Shown: positions 14,986 to 24,289, counted from the first letter of the stretch. The stretch is DNA of 64,000 nucleotides from Stutzerimonas zhaodongensis (GCF_003696365.1 NZ_RFFM01000009.1:34917-98916), one strand, 5' to 3'. Numbers and translations: made by a program. The notes: a model not told the origin generated them from the sequence alone.

Positions 14986-15492
14986 TTAGCGATTGTCTCC
15001 CGCCAGCTTCATCACCCGGTAGTCTTGCACAAGCACCAACTGCTCCATCATCTCGAAATCGGGATGTTCACCCATGTACTCTCGCAGTTCCTCGAAAGCA
15101 TTGGTCGACAGGGCAATCGCGTACTTCCTCGCCTCGCCTTGCGCTAACTGGGGGATATTGAGCGCAATTGCATCGAAAAGCCCCTGTGCAGCCTCGCGCT
15201 CAAAACTCTGTAGAGGCTCATCACTTACCGGAGTGAGATCGAGCGTATTTCGAATCATCCCCATCGCCATCTCATTCAATTCTCGGATCTGAAGCCTTGC
15301 CGACGCGGCGAAAGGAACTGCATCGTTCTGCGCGAGATCGGTCAGGCCGCAAACCCGGCTGATTTGCGCATGGATGTCGCCTTTCTCCGTCGAGCCACTT
15401 TCGTCCTCAATCAGATACTTAAGCTGATCCAGTTCTTCAGTGATGGCCGCGACGATGGATGCTTCCCAATCTGAAGCCTGCGGGATGAACAT
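14986..15492 (-). CDS. Hypothetical protein
   Basis: A 168-residue, largely helical acidic protein (MFIPQASDWEASIVAAITEELDQLKYLIEDE...) with a perfect GGAGG ribosome site 7 bases before the ATG. It has no signal peptide, membrane span, Cys cluster or known motif that I can see. It sits alone on the minus strand between two defence-type operons. That position is suggestive of an accessory role, but nothing in the sequence defines one. Confidence 0.7.
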   Translation of the reverse strand: MFIPQASDWEASIVAAITEELDQLKYLIEDESGSTEKGDIHAQISRVCGLTDLAQNDAVPFAASARLQIRELNEMAMGMIRNTLDLTPVSDEPLQSFEREAAQGLFDAIALNIPQLAQGEARKYAIALSTNAFEELREYMGEHPDFEMMEQLVLVQDYRVMKLAGDNR

Positions 15493-15594
15493 TATCTACC
15501 TCCAGGTGTGTGGGCGGGAGATAGTACCCGCTGCAGGGGCTTTCGGTGACTCAGGAGCGTCTTGCTTGGGCGCTAATTGGTGCCGCTTTCAAAA

Positions 15595-15619
15595 GACCGC
15601 TTTCGGCCAATAGCGGTCA
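15595..15619 (+). repeat. Dispersed palindromic intergenic repeat
   Basis: The 25-base unit (GACCGCT-TTCGGCCAA-TAGCGGTCA, imperfectly palindromic) recurs inverted at 22141-22165, just beyond the other end of the STAND operon, and in weaker form at 55275-55297 and 59711-59732. All copies are intergenic and share CGGCCA(A/T)TAGC. It behaves like a REP-type element rather than an attachment site. Confidence 0.6.
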
Positions 15620-15740
15620 GTGGATCAAACCGAAATAATGCGTCGTCATGTTTATAGAGGGGCACCAGATGGATACGCAATGGCAGCAGACGTTACTCTG
15701 ACTCCAAGCCCGCCACGACTGGCAGACTGAACTACACAGA

Positions 15741-18700
15741 TTGCCAACGCCAGTGAACCCGGCTAACACTACGCAATTATCAGACGTAGACCGGAAACGT
15801 GCCTTGACCCATACGCCGCGGAATTCTCCCCCTAATTACCGGATTGGTGGTGGTGGTGCTGCCACTAGCGGCGGTATTCGGTTCCAACAGCAGCTTGGAG
15901 CACTGTTCTCGTCTTGGATTTTGGCGGGCGACCGGTTTGATGACGGCTTCTGCCTTGGCGAGGCGACGCCAGAATGGATCCGCTTTGAGACTGAGGCACC
16001 GGTCGACGACCTTCTGCTCAAAACCAATGTCGGCGGATACGTTGCTGTGCAGGCAAAGACAACTGCGAGCCTGAGTGAAGACCTAAGCTCGCCCCTGGGT
16101 AAAACGATCGTGCAGTTTGTTCGCCATTGGTTTGCCGCTCAGCATGGCGACGGCTCGATGGATTGGAACAGACCTCTCGATCACGCCCGCGACCGGCTGG
16201 TGCTGGCTGTGGGCCCTCAGGCCTCAGCCCAAATCAAGGTCGACCTACGGGCTGCGCTCCGCCTTGTTTCACAACCAGGCGGAGGCGCGCTTAACAAAGC
16301 GCAGCAACACGCGTTTCAAGTGTTCACCAGCCTGGTCGAAAGGGCATGGGCAAGTATCACCAAAAAACCGGTCGACAATAAACTGGTGCTTGAGTTGGCG
16401 AAGCTGGTGGTCGTCTTCACCTTTGACGGTGATCAAGGCCATGCCTTGGCGAGCGGGTCTCTTATCAAAGCCTTTGGCCCGGACAATGACGCCGCAGCTG
16501 CTTTCTCAGCCCTGTCAGATCTTAGCGGCCAACTGATGGTGCAGCGAGGCGGCGGCGATCTTTCCACATTGCGGCAATTACTCTCTAGCCGAGGCGTCGT
16601 ACTCAGTGCACCTCCTGAGTATCGCTCCGACATCCAAGCCCTTAAACGGCATTCAAAACGTATCGCCGAAGCTCTCGCAAGCTATGAACTGATTGAGTTA
16701 GCCAATGGCGAGCCGCTGTCCGTCCACCGCGACTGCCAAGCCGCGGTTGAAGTCGCAGTACGCAACGGTCCTCTGCTTATCATCGGCGAGCCGGGCGCTG
16801 GCAAGAGCGCAGTATTGAATGCTCTTGCACGTAAATTGAACGACGACGGCGTCGATATCGTTCAACTCGCTGTTGATCGTTACTCGATCGAAAGCCTTGA
16901 AGGCCTGTCACGTGAGCTTGGACTACAGCACCCACTGCTCGATGTGCTCGAGGCCTGGGACGGATCGGAGCCAGGCTATCTGGTGATTGATGCATTGGAT
17001 GCGACACGCGGAGGGCGCGGTGAAGGCGTATTTCGAGCACTTATTGAGCGGGTTCTTGAGCGAAACGGGCGCTGGAATGTTGTCGCGTCGATCCGTAATT
17101 TCGATCTGCGCATGGGACAACAGTTACGCGCGCTATTCAAAGGCACACCGCCGGAGGCATCGTTTGCGGACCCATCCTTCTCCAATGTTCAGCATATTCA
17201 GGTGCCGCCCTGGTCGGAAGTCGAGTTTGACCAACTCCTCCAGCAATCGCCCGCGCTGGCGACGTGTCTGGGACAGACTCCACCACGTCTGCGTGACTTG
17301 GCTATGGTGCCATTCAACACTCGGCTGCTCAGCGAGCTGATCTCGGGTGCTGCGGTCAAAAATTTAGACTTAGTCTCGTCTCAAGCAGACTTACTGCACC
17401 TCTATTGGGAGCACCGTGTTGTAGGCCACGGGTTTCAAGCAAGGAGCAGCCTTAGCCGCGTGGTCCAACTCATGGTTCAGGCGCGGGCGCTTCGCGCACC
17501 AGCACTCCAAGCAGCGGGTGACAACCCGGCCATGATTGACACCCTATGCAAAGAGGGGGTGCTTGTTGTCGTTGATAGCGAACGCTGGGTTCAGTTTCGA
17601 CATCATCTGCTCTTCGACTACGCGGCAGCGCGGCTTGCTCTTGATCCGAGCGATATCGTCAGCGGTGCCTATCGGTTCAGCAAGACCGAAGCACTGGGAC
17701 TGATGCTATCGCCAGCCCTTGGGTTTGTACTGCGCGAAATTTGGGAATCTGAGACGGATCACGCGCGTTTTTGGATCGCCCTGGGCTCCCTCATCAACGA
17801 TGCGGATGGGGACCCGATCGTCCGCAGCACCGCCGGTCGATTGGGGGCAGAGTTTCCTACTTCGGCCCAAGATTGTCTTTGGTTGGGTAATAAAGCCATC
17901 GAGGGTGACAAGGAGGTGCTAAAGGCGCTGTCGCATGTCACCGGCGCTTTGGTCGTAAGGCTTGAAGACGAGAAGCAAATTGCTCTGGAACCATGGGCTT
18001 ATCTAGCTGACTGCTTGGCAAAGGCACCAAACATCGCCGCGGGCACCCTTCGCTTTCTCCTCCACAATCTCATTGAGCGAGTCAAGGATGGCGCGTTCAG
18101 GCATATGCTCGGCAAGGCTGCGCGCGCGCTATTGGCTTACGGGCTAGCCCAGCCTGAACCCGGGTTTATGGTGAGATCCGCCATTGATTTCGTCATCGCC
18201 ACCTATGGTACCGATCTCGAGGGCTCGCGAGCCCTGTTAGTCCAGTTGTTCAATCATGATCGACTGGATCGGTTTGGCCATGAAGAAGTGCCAGCGGTCT
18301 GCTACAAAATTGCAACGGTCGGCGACGTCGATCCAGAGTTCGTCACCAACTATGTCTACCGGGTTGTGTTCGACTACGAGGTTAAGGAGGATCACGAGAC
18401 CCGGATCGGCCAGAGCCAAATCCTCAGCCTGACCTCCAACGCTCGGCAAGATTACGGGATGGCGCGGTGGTCGCTGGGCGAGTACCTGCCCAAGTTCCTA
18501 CAAGTCCACCCACGATCTGCAGTCAGGGCTGTCGTCAATGCGGTTGAAGGATACGTCGCACGCGAACATGCCGTCTCTGACGAAGCCCTCGATATAGAGC
18601 TTCAGGTCAGTGGGCGATCAATCCGTCTGCGGGAAGACCGCAGCTACATCTGGGCGCATGACCCAAACAACCAATACGACCGGGATGCGGTAAGCCTAGT

Positions 18701-20678
18701 CTCGAAGTTGCGCTCGCACCTCAAAGCCGTCCCGGAGGCCGATGCTCTGGCTTTGATCGACATCCTGATCGATGAAGCTTCGTTCGCGCTCTTCTGGTCC
18801 CGAATGTTCCTCTGCGCGGTCGAGCGCGGCGATGACCTGGTAGACCAGCTCTGGCCCATTGCAGTGACTGAACCGTTCCTTGTTCTCCTCGACACTCGTA
18901 AGGACGCAATTGATCTCGTTGCAATAGGCATCAGCCGCCGATCGGCGCAGGAGCGACAGGCTTTCGAGCGTGCAGTTTTCGGGTTTGACTTCTCACGCTT
19001 CAAAGATCGCATCGAAGTGCGCCAGGCCTTCCTGAAGCGCCTTTTTATTGCGATCGGCCGTGACAATCTCGTCACTGACGAAGCTCGCCTGATCCTAGAC
19101 GCGAGCCCCCAGGATCAGGCCACGAACGAGCGGCCCTTCGTCATTCGTACCGGGTGGGGCACACCAGAGGATTTTCACTGGATCGAAGGCCTAGACAAGA
19201 AAGCGCCAGAGAACTTGCCAGCCATTGACGCCATCAACGTCGCGAAGCAACTCCTGCGGCTCGAGCCGCAGCATGAAGATGTTAGAGCAGCCTCCCTCGC
19301 GGACTCGCTCGCCGCCCTGCAGGTCATACGAAATGTACTAGCAGACTATACGCCGCACGCAGGCCTACAACGGTATGCAGAGGCGATCATTGGCCAAGGC
19401 TGCGAAGTCATAGTATCGCGACAGCTGCTGGCATCGAAGGAGGCACCGCCCACGACTGAGCAAGACGCGACGTTTACAGCGCTGCTAGACATTGCCAGTA
19501 GATCCGAGAGTCCAGAGCTGGACGTAGACACAGAGGTTAATTTTGAAGCGTCTGCGTCATGGGGCAGCCCCGCGGCGCGAGTTGAAGCAGCGCAAGCCTA
19601 TTGGGATCTGTTCGCGCAACGCACAGACCTCTATCCCGACCTTATGCAGCGGGCGGAGGAGTTGCTTTCTGATTGCCATCCTGCCGTCCGGCTAAACGCC
19701 TTGGTACGTCTCGTCCGAATCTGGGACCTCGACCGGGATCGATTCTGGCAGCTTTTGACAGACCGCCTAGCGCACGAACCTAACATGACCATCATCGAAC
19801 ATCTGGTCGGCGAAGTCGTCTCAAGGTTAATCCACACGGATCAACAGCAAAGTTTAGAGTTGCTGCTTATGCTGTCGCAGCGTGAGACGCCGGGGTCAGA
19901 TCGAGAACGCCGGCTATTCAAGGCAATAGCAGGTAATCTCACAGTCCTTTGGGTCACCTACCAGTCGGCAGAAGCGAAGGTCGTTCTCGATAGATGGTTA
20001 GTTGTGCCCTGGAAGCACGCCGAAGAAGCAAGAACGATCCTAGTAACTCTGCGTGACGCCATAGTTGCTGGGATCGGCGAAATCTCCGACAAGAACTCCG
20101 GTCTACGCCAGCGCTCTCAGGCACTTGTCTCCGACATCGTTAATTCCGTGAATGCCCGGCTCGCCGGGCACATGGCAGGCCCTGACTTGGACGAGGCTGC
20201 GACCGCAGAGGCGCGAGAGTGCGCGAGCCTGATCGACACCGCAGGGATGCAAATGTTCTTCGCGACCGACGCGAGGGCCAGTCAACGGGACGGCGACGTC
20301 GCGCTTAACCAAACGGGGCTCGACGTGTTCTTCCGGGAAAATGCCGACCTCCTCAAACGGATTGGCGAGTACGCGCAGCCACACACCACCTATTACTTGC
20401 TCCAACTCGTAGAACGCCTAGTCGATGTGGACGCGGGTACGGCCTTCGATTTGGCGGCCAGCACCCTGCAGGCCAGTCGCCGATCGGGCTATCAAAACGA
20501 GCCTCTGGGCGTGGACCTTCTGGTTAGGCTGATCGGTGTGTTCCTCGCTGACCACAAGGAAATTTTCGACGACTCAACCCGACGTGCCGCCCTCGTTGAC
20601 TGCCTAGAGATCTTCCTGGAGGCAGGGTGGCCGGCGGCGAGACGCCTACTGTATCGCTTGCCGGAACTGATCGAGTGA
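15741..20678 (+). CDS. STAND ATPase with N-terminal Cap4-like nuclease domain
   Basis: A 1,645-residue protein. After a 35-residue tail, residues 42-230 look like the dsDNA-nuclease domain of Cap4/Avs-type proteins: GGIRFQQQLGALF, then Asp89-Asp90 (VDDLLL) and Gln104-x-Lys106 (VAVQAK), a QxK version of the PD-(D/E)xK site. The STAND/NTPase core has Walker A IIGEPGAGKS (347-356) and Walker B YLVIDALDA (413-421). About 1,000 helical residues follow, fitting a repeat-type sensor. This is the plan of Avs-like antiviral sensors. The start is uncertain: TTG 15741 or GTG 15753, neither with a good ribosome site. A nuclease gene overlaps its stop codon. Confidence 0.8.
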   Translation: MPTPVNPANTTQLSDVDRKRALTHTPRNSPPNYRIGGGGAATSGGIRFQQQLGALFSSWILAGDRFDDGFCLGEATPEWIRFETEAPVDDLLLKTNVGGYVAVQAKTTASLSEDLSSPLGKTIVQFVRHWFAAQHGDGSMDWNRPLDHARDRLVLAVGPQASAQIKVDLRAALRLVSQPGGGALNKAQQHAFQVFTSLVERAWASITKKPVDNKLVLELAKLVVVFTFDGDQGHALASGSLIKAFGPDNDAAAAFSALSDLSGQLMVQRGGGDLSTLRQLLSSRGVVLSAPPEYRSDIQALKRHSKRIAEALASYELIELANGEPLSVHRDCQAAVEVAVRNGPLLIIGEPGAGKSAVLNALARKLNDDGVDIVQLAVDRYSIESLEGLSRELGLQHPLLDVLEAWDGSEPGYLVIDALDATRGGRGEGVFRALIERVLERNGRWNVVASIRNFDLRMGQQLRALFKGTPPEASFADPSFSNVQHIQVPPWSEVEFDQLLQQSPALATCLGQTPPRLRDLAMVPFNTRLLSELISGAAVKNLDLVSSQADLLHLYWEHRVVGHGFQARSSLSRVVQLMVQARALRAPALQAAGDNPAMIDTLCKEGVLVVVDSERWVQFRHHLLFDYAAARLALDPSDIVSGAYRFSKTEALGLMLSPALGFVLREIWESETDHARFWIALGSLINDADGDPIVRSTAGRLGAEFPTSAQDCLWLGNKAIEGDKEVLKALSHVTGALVVRLEDEKQIALEPWAYLADCLAKAPNIAAGTLRFLLHNLIERVKDGAFRHMLGKAARALLAYGLAQPEPGFMVRSAIDFVIATYGTDLEGSRALLVQLFNHDRLDRFGHEEVPAVCYKIATVGDVDPEFVTNYVYRVVFDYEVKEDHETRIGQSQILSLTSNARQDYGMARWSLGEYLPKFLQVHPRSAVRAVVNAVEGYVAREHAVSDEALDIELQVSGRSIRLREDRSYIWAHDPNNQYDRDAVSLVSKLRSHLKAVPEADALALIDILIDEASFALFWSRMFLCAVERGDDLVDQLWPIAVTEPFLVLLDTRKDAIDLVAIGISRRSAQERQAFERAVFGFDFSRFKDRIEVRQAFLKRLFIAIGRDNLVTDEARLILDASPQDQATNERPFVIRTGWGTPEDFHWIEGLDKKAPENLPAIDAINVAKQLLRLEPQHEDVRAASLADSLAALQVIRNVLADYTPHAGLQRYAEAIIGQGCEVIVSRQLLASKEAPPTTEQDATFTALLDIASRSESPELDVDTEVNFEASASWGSPAARVEAAQAYWDLFAQRTDLYPDLMQRAEELLSDCHPAVRLNALVRLVRIWDLDRDRFWQLLTDRLAHEPNMTIIEHLVGEVVSRLIHTDQQQSLELLLMLSQRETPGSDRERRLFKAIAGNLTVLWVTYQSAEAKVVLDRWLVVPWKHAEEARTILVTLRDAIVAGIGEISDKNSGLRQRSQALVSDIVNSVNARLAGHMAGPDLDEAATAEARECASLIDTAGMQMFFATDARASQRDGDVALNQTGLDVFFRENADLLKRIGEYAQPHTTYYLLQLVERLVDVDAGTAFDLAASTLQASRRSGYQNEPLGVDLLVRLIGVFLADHKEIFDDSTRRAALVDCLEIFLEAGWPAARRLLYRLPELIE

Positions 20679-22078
20679 ACCGGCTGGCGCTTCAGAACCT
20701 CTTCAAGCGAGGGCTCGGCGACCTGCTTGCGGCGGTCGAACGAGAGCTAGCAAGGCCACTGCGCGATCCGTTCGCCGAGCTCGACCCGAACCGCCGCCCC
20801 CACGAGCACGATACGCGGCTGCTCTTCGTCAATGATCTGCTCGGTCATCTCGGATGGCGACTCGGTGCCGGGGGCAATGTGCTTGAGGAAGCCCGTCTCC
20901 AGGCAACCACCACGAAGTTCATGGACTATGTCGGGGTGGTCGATATTACTGGCGCACCACTCTTGCTGGTCGAAGCGAAAGCGTGGGATAAGCCTGCGAT
21001 CTCGGCTCGCGGGGATGGTCAGCACGCTAGCGAGGCCACACTGCTCGTTGCGGCGATCCAGCATATCCGCAACGGAAAACCTGAGAGTACATCGCCGATC
21101 ATCGCTGAGTGGGACGGTTATCTGCGCCAGGTCTGCGGCTATGTACAGACGCTCAACGAGCGGTATCACCATAACTTGCCCAGGGCTATCATCATTAGCG
21201 GCGAGTGGATGGTGGTGTTCAGATGCCCAGTTGAAACTTTCCTACGCGTCGCGCGGCCGGATGACATCGCAATTTTCACCCGCGCGCAGTTTAAGGAGCG
21301 GGCGGAAGACATTTTCAAGCTTCTCCATCGATCAGCGCTAACCGAAGATGCGCCGGAGTCCTTACGTCCCGCACAGCTTCGGCAGTTCCTGGAGCTGAGC
21401 GATATCTCTGGAGTGTTTCAGGGCGTGCATGTTCACTATGAGCGAACCGGCAGCACGCTATTCGTTCGTCGGCCGCGCATTCTGATCTATCCAGCCCTAT
21501 TCGTTGCCCGCAAGGACGACGCTATCTTCACGGTGATCGACAACGACACTCCCGTCGAACTTGACTACCGACGGGATGATGATGGCGTCGAAACGCTTGC
21601 TCCCCATTTGGATGAAATTGACGCGCGAGGAGCCGCGTTGATTACAGCATGCGGAACTGAGCTCAGCAGCGTGCTCTCCTCAGCCGAGCTTTCGGCGTTT
21701 CCAGGTTTCCGCAGAGAAGGGTTAGCGAAATCCCCGGTCGGCGAACTGACGGAGGCGGACGAATGGCTCGTCGCCACTGGAAGCGCGACGCACTTTCTAC
21801 TCGCAGAGCCCCGTGTCCAAGGCTGTCGGTTCCATAGCTGGGCCGAATGCGGGGCTGATGCTGCAATGCAGTCCGCTATTAGCGCTCGTTCGGTCGATCC
21901 CCCGGCGTTCTTCGTGGACACTCAGCGCCATCACTGCGCACACCAAGTCGTTCAGGATCGTCGCGAAGATCGGTGCCTCATCCAAGCCATAGACAGCCGA
22001 ACCTGCTGTCAGGCCTGTATGTTTCTGGAGCAGTGCTGGACAGAAGAGGAGCAAGCGGCGTTGCCCTGTGGCCATTAA
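20675..22078 (+). CDS. HsdR-like PD-(D/E)xK nuclease with Cys/His-rich C-terminus
   Basis: A GTG at 20675 overlaps the STAND stop (GTGA), indicating coupled translation; a frame extending to 20627 is less likely. The 467-residue protein has a type I restriction-like nuclease region: HEHDTRLLFVNDLLGHLGW, then Asp84 in FMDYVG, and Glu100-x-Lys102 in LLLVEAKAW, with GYVQTLNE later, as in HsdR N-terminal domains. The last about 60 residues are rich in Cys and His (HHCAHQVV, RTCCQACMFLEQCW, CGH), probably a zinc-binding module. There is no helicase domain, so it is not a full restriction subunit. It likely acts with the STAND protein. Confidence 0.75.
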   Translation: MNRLALQNLFKRGLGDLLAAVERELARPLRDPFAELDPNRRPHEHDTRLLFVNDLLGHLGWRLGAGGNVLEEARLQATTTKFMDYVGVVDITGAPLLLVEAKAWDKPAISARGDGQHASEATLLVAAIQHIRNGKPESTSPIIAEWDGYLRQVCGYVQTLNERYHHNLPRAIIISGEWMVVFRCPVETFLRVARPDDIAIFTRAQFKERAEDIFKLLHRSALTEDAPESLRPAQLRQFLELSDISGVFQGVHVHYERTGSTLFVRRPRILIYPALFVARKDDAIFTVIDNDTPVELDYRRDDDGVETLAPHLDEIDARGAALITACGTELSSVLSSAELSAFPGFRREGLAKSPVGELTEADEWLVATGSATHFLLAEPRVQGCRFHSWAECGADAAMQSAISARSVDPPAFFVDTQRHHCAHQVVQDRREDRCLIQAIDSRTCCQACMFLEQCWTEEEQAALPCGH

Positions 22079-22140
22079 AGGCATCTTCGCCTCTTTAGGG
22101 AGTTCAGTGTCTGTTTGGGTCGGAAGCAATCCAAATGAAA

Positions 22141-22165
22141 CGACCGCTATTGGCCGAGAGCGGCC
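22141..22165 (-). repeat. Inverted copy of the dispersed palindromic repeat
   Basis: Read on the minus strand this is GGCCGCT-CTCGGCCAA-TAGCGGTCG, 22 of 25 bases identical to 15595-15619. The two copies bracket the STAND/nuclease operon in opposite orientations. Confidence 0.55.
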
Positions 22166-22249
22166 TTTCGAATTCGACATCAACAAGATTCACCAAGCCT
22201 CCTCTCAACTACGCCCCAGCATGTTTGCCCTTCACTAACCCCCGCGCTA

Positions 22250-22500
22250 GACTGCGCCGGTCGTGGTAAATCCCGCGACCGGGTGTGACAACCTGAAACC
22301 GTTCGAGGGCGCGGCAGCGCCATAAATGTCCGGCCGGCACTTCACTGTGTCTGGTTCCGGCATTCTATGGTGGGCCGTGCGGGGCAGGCTTCGGCCTGGC
22401 CGGTTCCCTCGGACGCCGGTTTGTCACCCCCGTGCGGTCCACCTCCATTCCGCGTGACAACGGGTGGTTGTGGCTCCTTAACCAGTTCGAGGAGCATAAG
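22250..22500 (+). ncRNA. Candidate structured leader RNA (possibly C4-like)
   Basis: The 505 bases between the nuclease gene and the next gene contain a hairpin (CGGTCG/CGACCG, 22258-22282). Three segments then compete for pairing: GTGACAACC (22285-22293), GGTTTGTCACCCC (22418-22430) and GTGACAAC (22454-22461), the middle one complementary to both others. This switch-like layout precedes a leader ORF and a small gene. It recalls C4 antisense RNAs of P1/P7-type phages and their chromosomal relatives, where an RNA blocks translation of a downstream gene. The family assignment is tentative; the complementary segments are seen directly. Confidence 0.4.
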
Positions 22501-22504
22501 CAGA

Positions 22505-22591
22505 ATGCGCTATCCCCTTTTTACGCCCGCGCTCCACCTTGATTCCTCAGCTCTGATTGATGTCGCCTCTTCGGAGGTGTGCCATGGCTGA
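22505..22591 (+). CDS. Short leader ORF overlapping the next gene
   Basis: A 28-codon frame (MRYPLFTPALHLDSSALIDVASSEVCHG) with AGGAG 9 bases before its ATG. Its TGA lies inside the first codons of the gene at 22584. The overlap suggests that translating the leader exposes the downstream start, as in translationally coupled regulatory leaders. Confidence 0.4.
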   Translation: MRYPLFTPALHLDSSALIDVASSEVCHG

Positions 22592-22862
22592 TCTTGAATC
22601 CAGGCTTCTCCCCTTCCCTCACCGTCCGAGAGCGCCTTCGGCGCCGTCATTATCTGTGTGTTCGTCTGCACGACAGCCCGTATTGGCTGACGCCGAACTT
22701 CGTGCCGACATCGTCAAGGATCTGCTGCAGCAGATTGGCGGACCTGACGGGTTCTATCCCCAAGATGTACGGCTGAAGATGACGTTATATGCCGCCGAGG
22801 CGCTGCTCGACGAGATGGTCGTGCTGTATCGGCGAGCTGTTTCTGGCACAGCGACAGGCTAG
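22584..22862 (+). CDS. Small hypothetical protein
   Basis: A 92-residue protein with a GGAGG site before the ATG at 22584; an upstream in-frame ATG (22557) lacks one. The first 40 residues are Pro/Ser-rich and look unstructured. The rest is two helices (ELRADIVKDLLQQIGG; DVRLKMTLYAAEALLDEMVVLYRRA). Similar short genes behind long structured leaders are common in pseudomonads, but I cannot name a family. Its leader may control it through RNA pairing. Confidence 0.6.
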   Translation: MADLESRLLPFPHRPRAPSAPSLSVCSSARQPVLADAELRADIVKDLLQQIGGPDGFYPQDVRLKMTLYAAEALLDEMVVLYRRAVSGTATG

Positions 22863-22961
22863 GCTAGGTCGCGGGCCGTCCCTCGTGGGCGGCTCGCCTC
22901 CTTCAAGCGTTAGCTAGAGCGCTCGGTTTGCTGAGCCCGTGCGTCGTCATGCGGATCTGAG

Positions 22962-23474
22962 CTAGCCGCTCTTGATTTGGGCATCACTGTTTTTTATCCA
23001 AGGGACAGTGCTGATGGCTTTGAATTGGCTGATCCCAACCGAACCGCGTCCGTTGCGTGCTTTTGACCCTGGCTTGGTCAGTAATACCTCAACAGCAGCG
23101 CGCTCAGCTTCGTACATCACAAGGGCATTCAGGTCCATATCCAATAAGACTAGCAGTACGGTATCGAAGGGCTGCCTGAGGTCGATCTTTCCGACCCGGC
23201 CCGTTGCGCGCTTTGGATCAGCGATGCAGCGTCCTTTAATTTGCACCCGAACGAGCTTTCCCTTTCGTATTTCGGTTGCGTCATTCCCAGCGGTTCGGGC
23301 CGCGTGCAGATCCAGACCAAGAATGGCAGCCGCTTCGAACTCTGCAACTTCGCCCGTAATGCCCAGCGGCTTACCAGTTAGCTGGCGGTAACGCACCGCA
23401 AGGAGTTTGGCCTGCTGCAGCAGCTCCACGACCTCTTGGTTGTCGTCGCCAGCGTCCTCTATTGCATGGCTCAT
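22962..23474 (-). CDS. DUF6998-like protein with nuclease-fold features
   Basis: From the ATG at 23474 (AAGGA site) the protein is 170 residues; a longer open frame upstream lacks a ribosome site. Residues 35-90 read GEVAEFEAAAILGLDLHAARTAGNDATE followed by VRVQIKGR, the helix-Glu...Asp...QxK order of restriction-endonuclease-like folds. I recall similar proteins as DUF6998 but cannot verify it. An association with DNA handling is inferred from the fold pattern and the neighbourhood only. Confidence 0.65.
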   Translation of the reverse strand: MSHAIEDAGDDNQEVVELLQQAKLLAVRYRQLTGKPLGITGEVAEFEAAAILGLDLHAARTAGNDATEIRKGKLVRVQIKGRCIADPKRATGRVGKIDLRQPFDTVLLVLLDMDLNALVMYEAERAAVEVLLTKPGSKARNGRGSVGISQFKAISTVPWIKNSDAQIKSG

Positions 23475-23611
23475 GTTGCACGTCCTTGTTCGAATGGGTG
23501 AACGCTTCGGTCTGATTAGCTGTTTAGGTCGCAGAACCGAAGCCACTGTCAGCTGGTGTCGTTGCGTTAGGGCATGCCGAAGCTGAGGTATTAGGGCGGA
23601 AGTGGTGTTTG

Positions 23612-24289
23612 TTATTCGCCGCTTTTGCATTGCATGAATTCGAAGAAATCATCCGATGCGTAGCCCATGCTGCCGTTGCCCCCGAACGGTGCCTCGACCT
23701 TGTGCAGGACCATGGTGCTTGCTTGGGCAGGCGACGTTGGGAAAAACGCACCACCCGGCTCTGAATGCATATAGAAATCGCCGAGCTTCGCCCCGCAGTG
23801 CTCGCAATGATTCATGTAGTAGGTTTCGCCAGCCTGCTGGCTGTAGGCAGGCTTGTAGCGGTTTGTGTGGGACCGAAGCTGCGCTAATACCGAGGGAGAC
23901 AAGCCATAGAGGTTTGACACCTTTCCTCTCTCACCGTAGCGCTGCCAGTAACCGCAGGGGCTGTCTAGGGTGAAGCCCTCATCCTCCTCGTCTGCGTATT
24001 CGAACTGCTCGTGCCCCTCGGGCAACATGAACGCATGCACACGCGTTGAGCTGCCGCATTTCCAACAAGCGGAATTCGATTCGACAAGAAAGTAATAAGG
24101 CGACCGGATGGCGTATTCGGGTTCGGGTTCTATATCCGATTCGTGATGCTGGGGGAGCCATCTCGCCAATGGTGCTGGATCTCGACCTTCTGGGACAAAC
24201 CAGACCTTCGCCTGCGGATCCCAGCGGGCGCCGAGTGCTTTCGCCTCGTCTTTTTCGGAAAACGGAACGTCTAGGTCAACGCGAGCCAT
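23612..24289 (-). CDS. DUF5710 domain protein with zinc-ribbon motifs
   Basis: The start at 24289 has a GAGGA site; the open frame extends further upstream without one. The first 50 residues (RVDLDVPFSEKDEAKALGARWDPQAKVWFVP) are the DUF5710 domain, often found in plasmid primase/TraC-like and accessory-island proteins, where it probably binds nucleic acid. CWKCGSS and CEHCGAK, about 85 residues apart, supply two Cys pairs of a likely zinc site. The 225-residue protein has no catalytic motif I recognise. It lies about 140 bases upstream of, and on the same strand as, the DUF6998-like gene. Confidence 0.75.
   Translation of the reverse strand: MARVDLDVPFSEKDEAKALGARWDPQAKVWFVPEGRDPAPLARWLPQHHESDIEPEPEYAIRSPYYFLVESNSACWKCGSSTRVHAFMLPEGHEQFEYADEEDEGFTLDSPCGYWQRYGERGKVSNLYGLSPSVLAQLRSHTNRYKPAYSQQAGETYYMNHCEHCGAKLGDFYMHSEPGGAFFPTSPAQASTMVLHKVEAPFGGNGSMGYASDDFFEFMQCKSGE

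Noticed and set aside
20627..20674. Earlier start for the HsdR-like nuclease
   Set aside because: The 16 extra residues lie inside the STAND gene without a ribosome site; the GTGA overlap at 20675 is the better start.
22141..22165. Transposon terminal inverted repeats around the STAND operon
   Set aside because: No transposase is present and weaker copies occur elsewhere in intergenic DNA, so a REP-type element is more likely.
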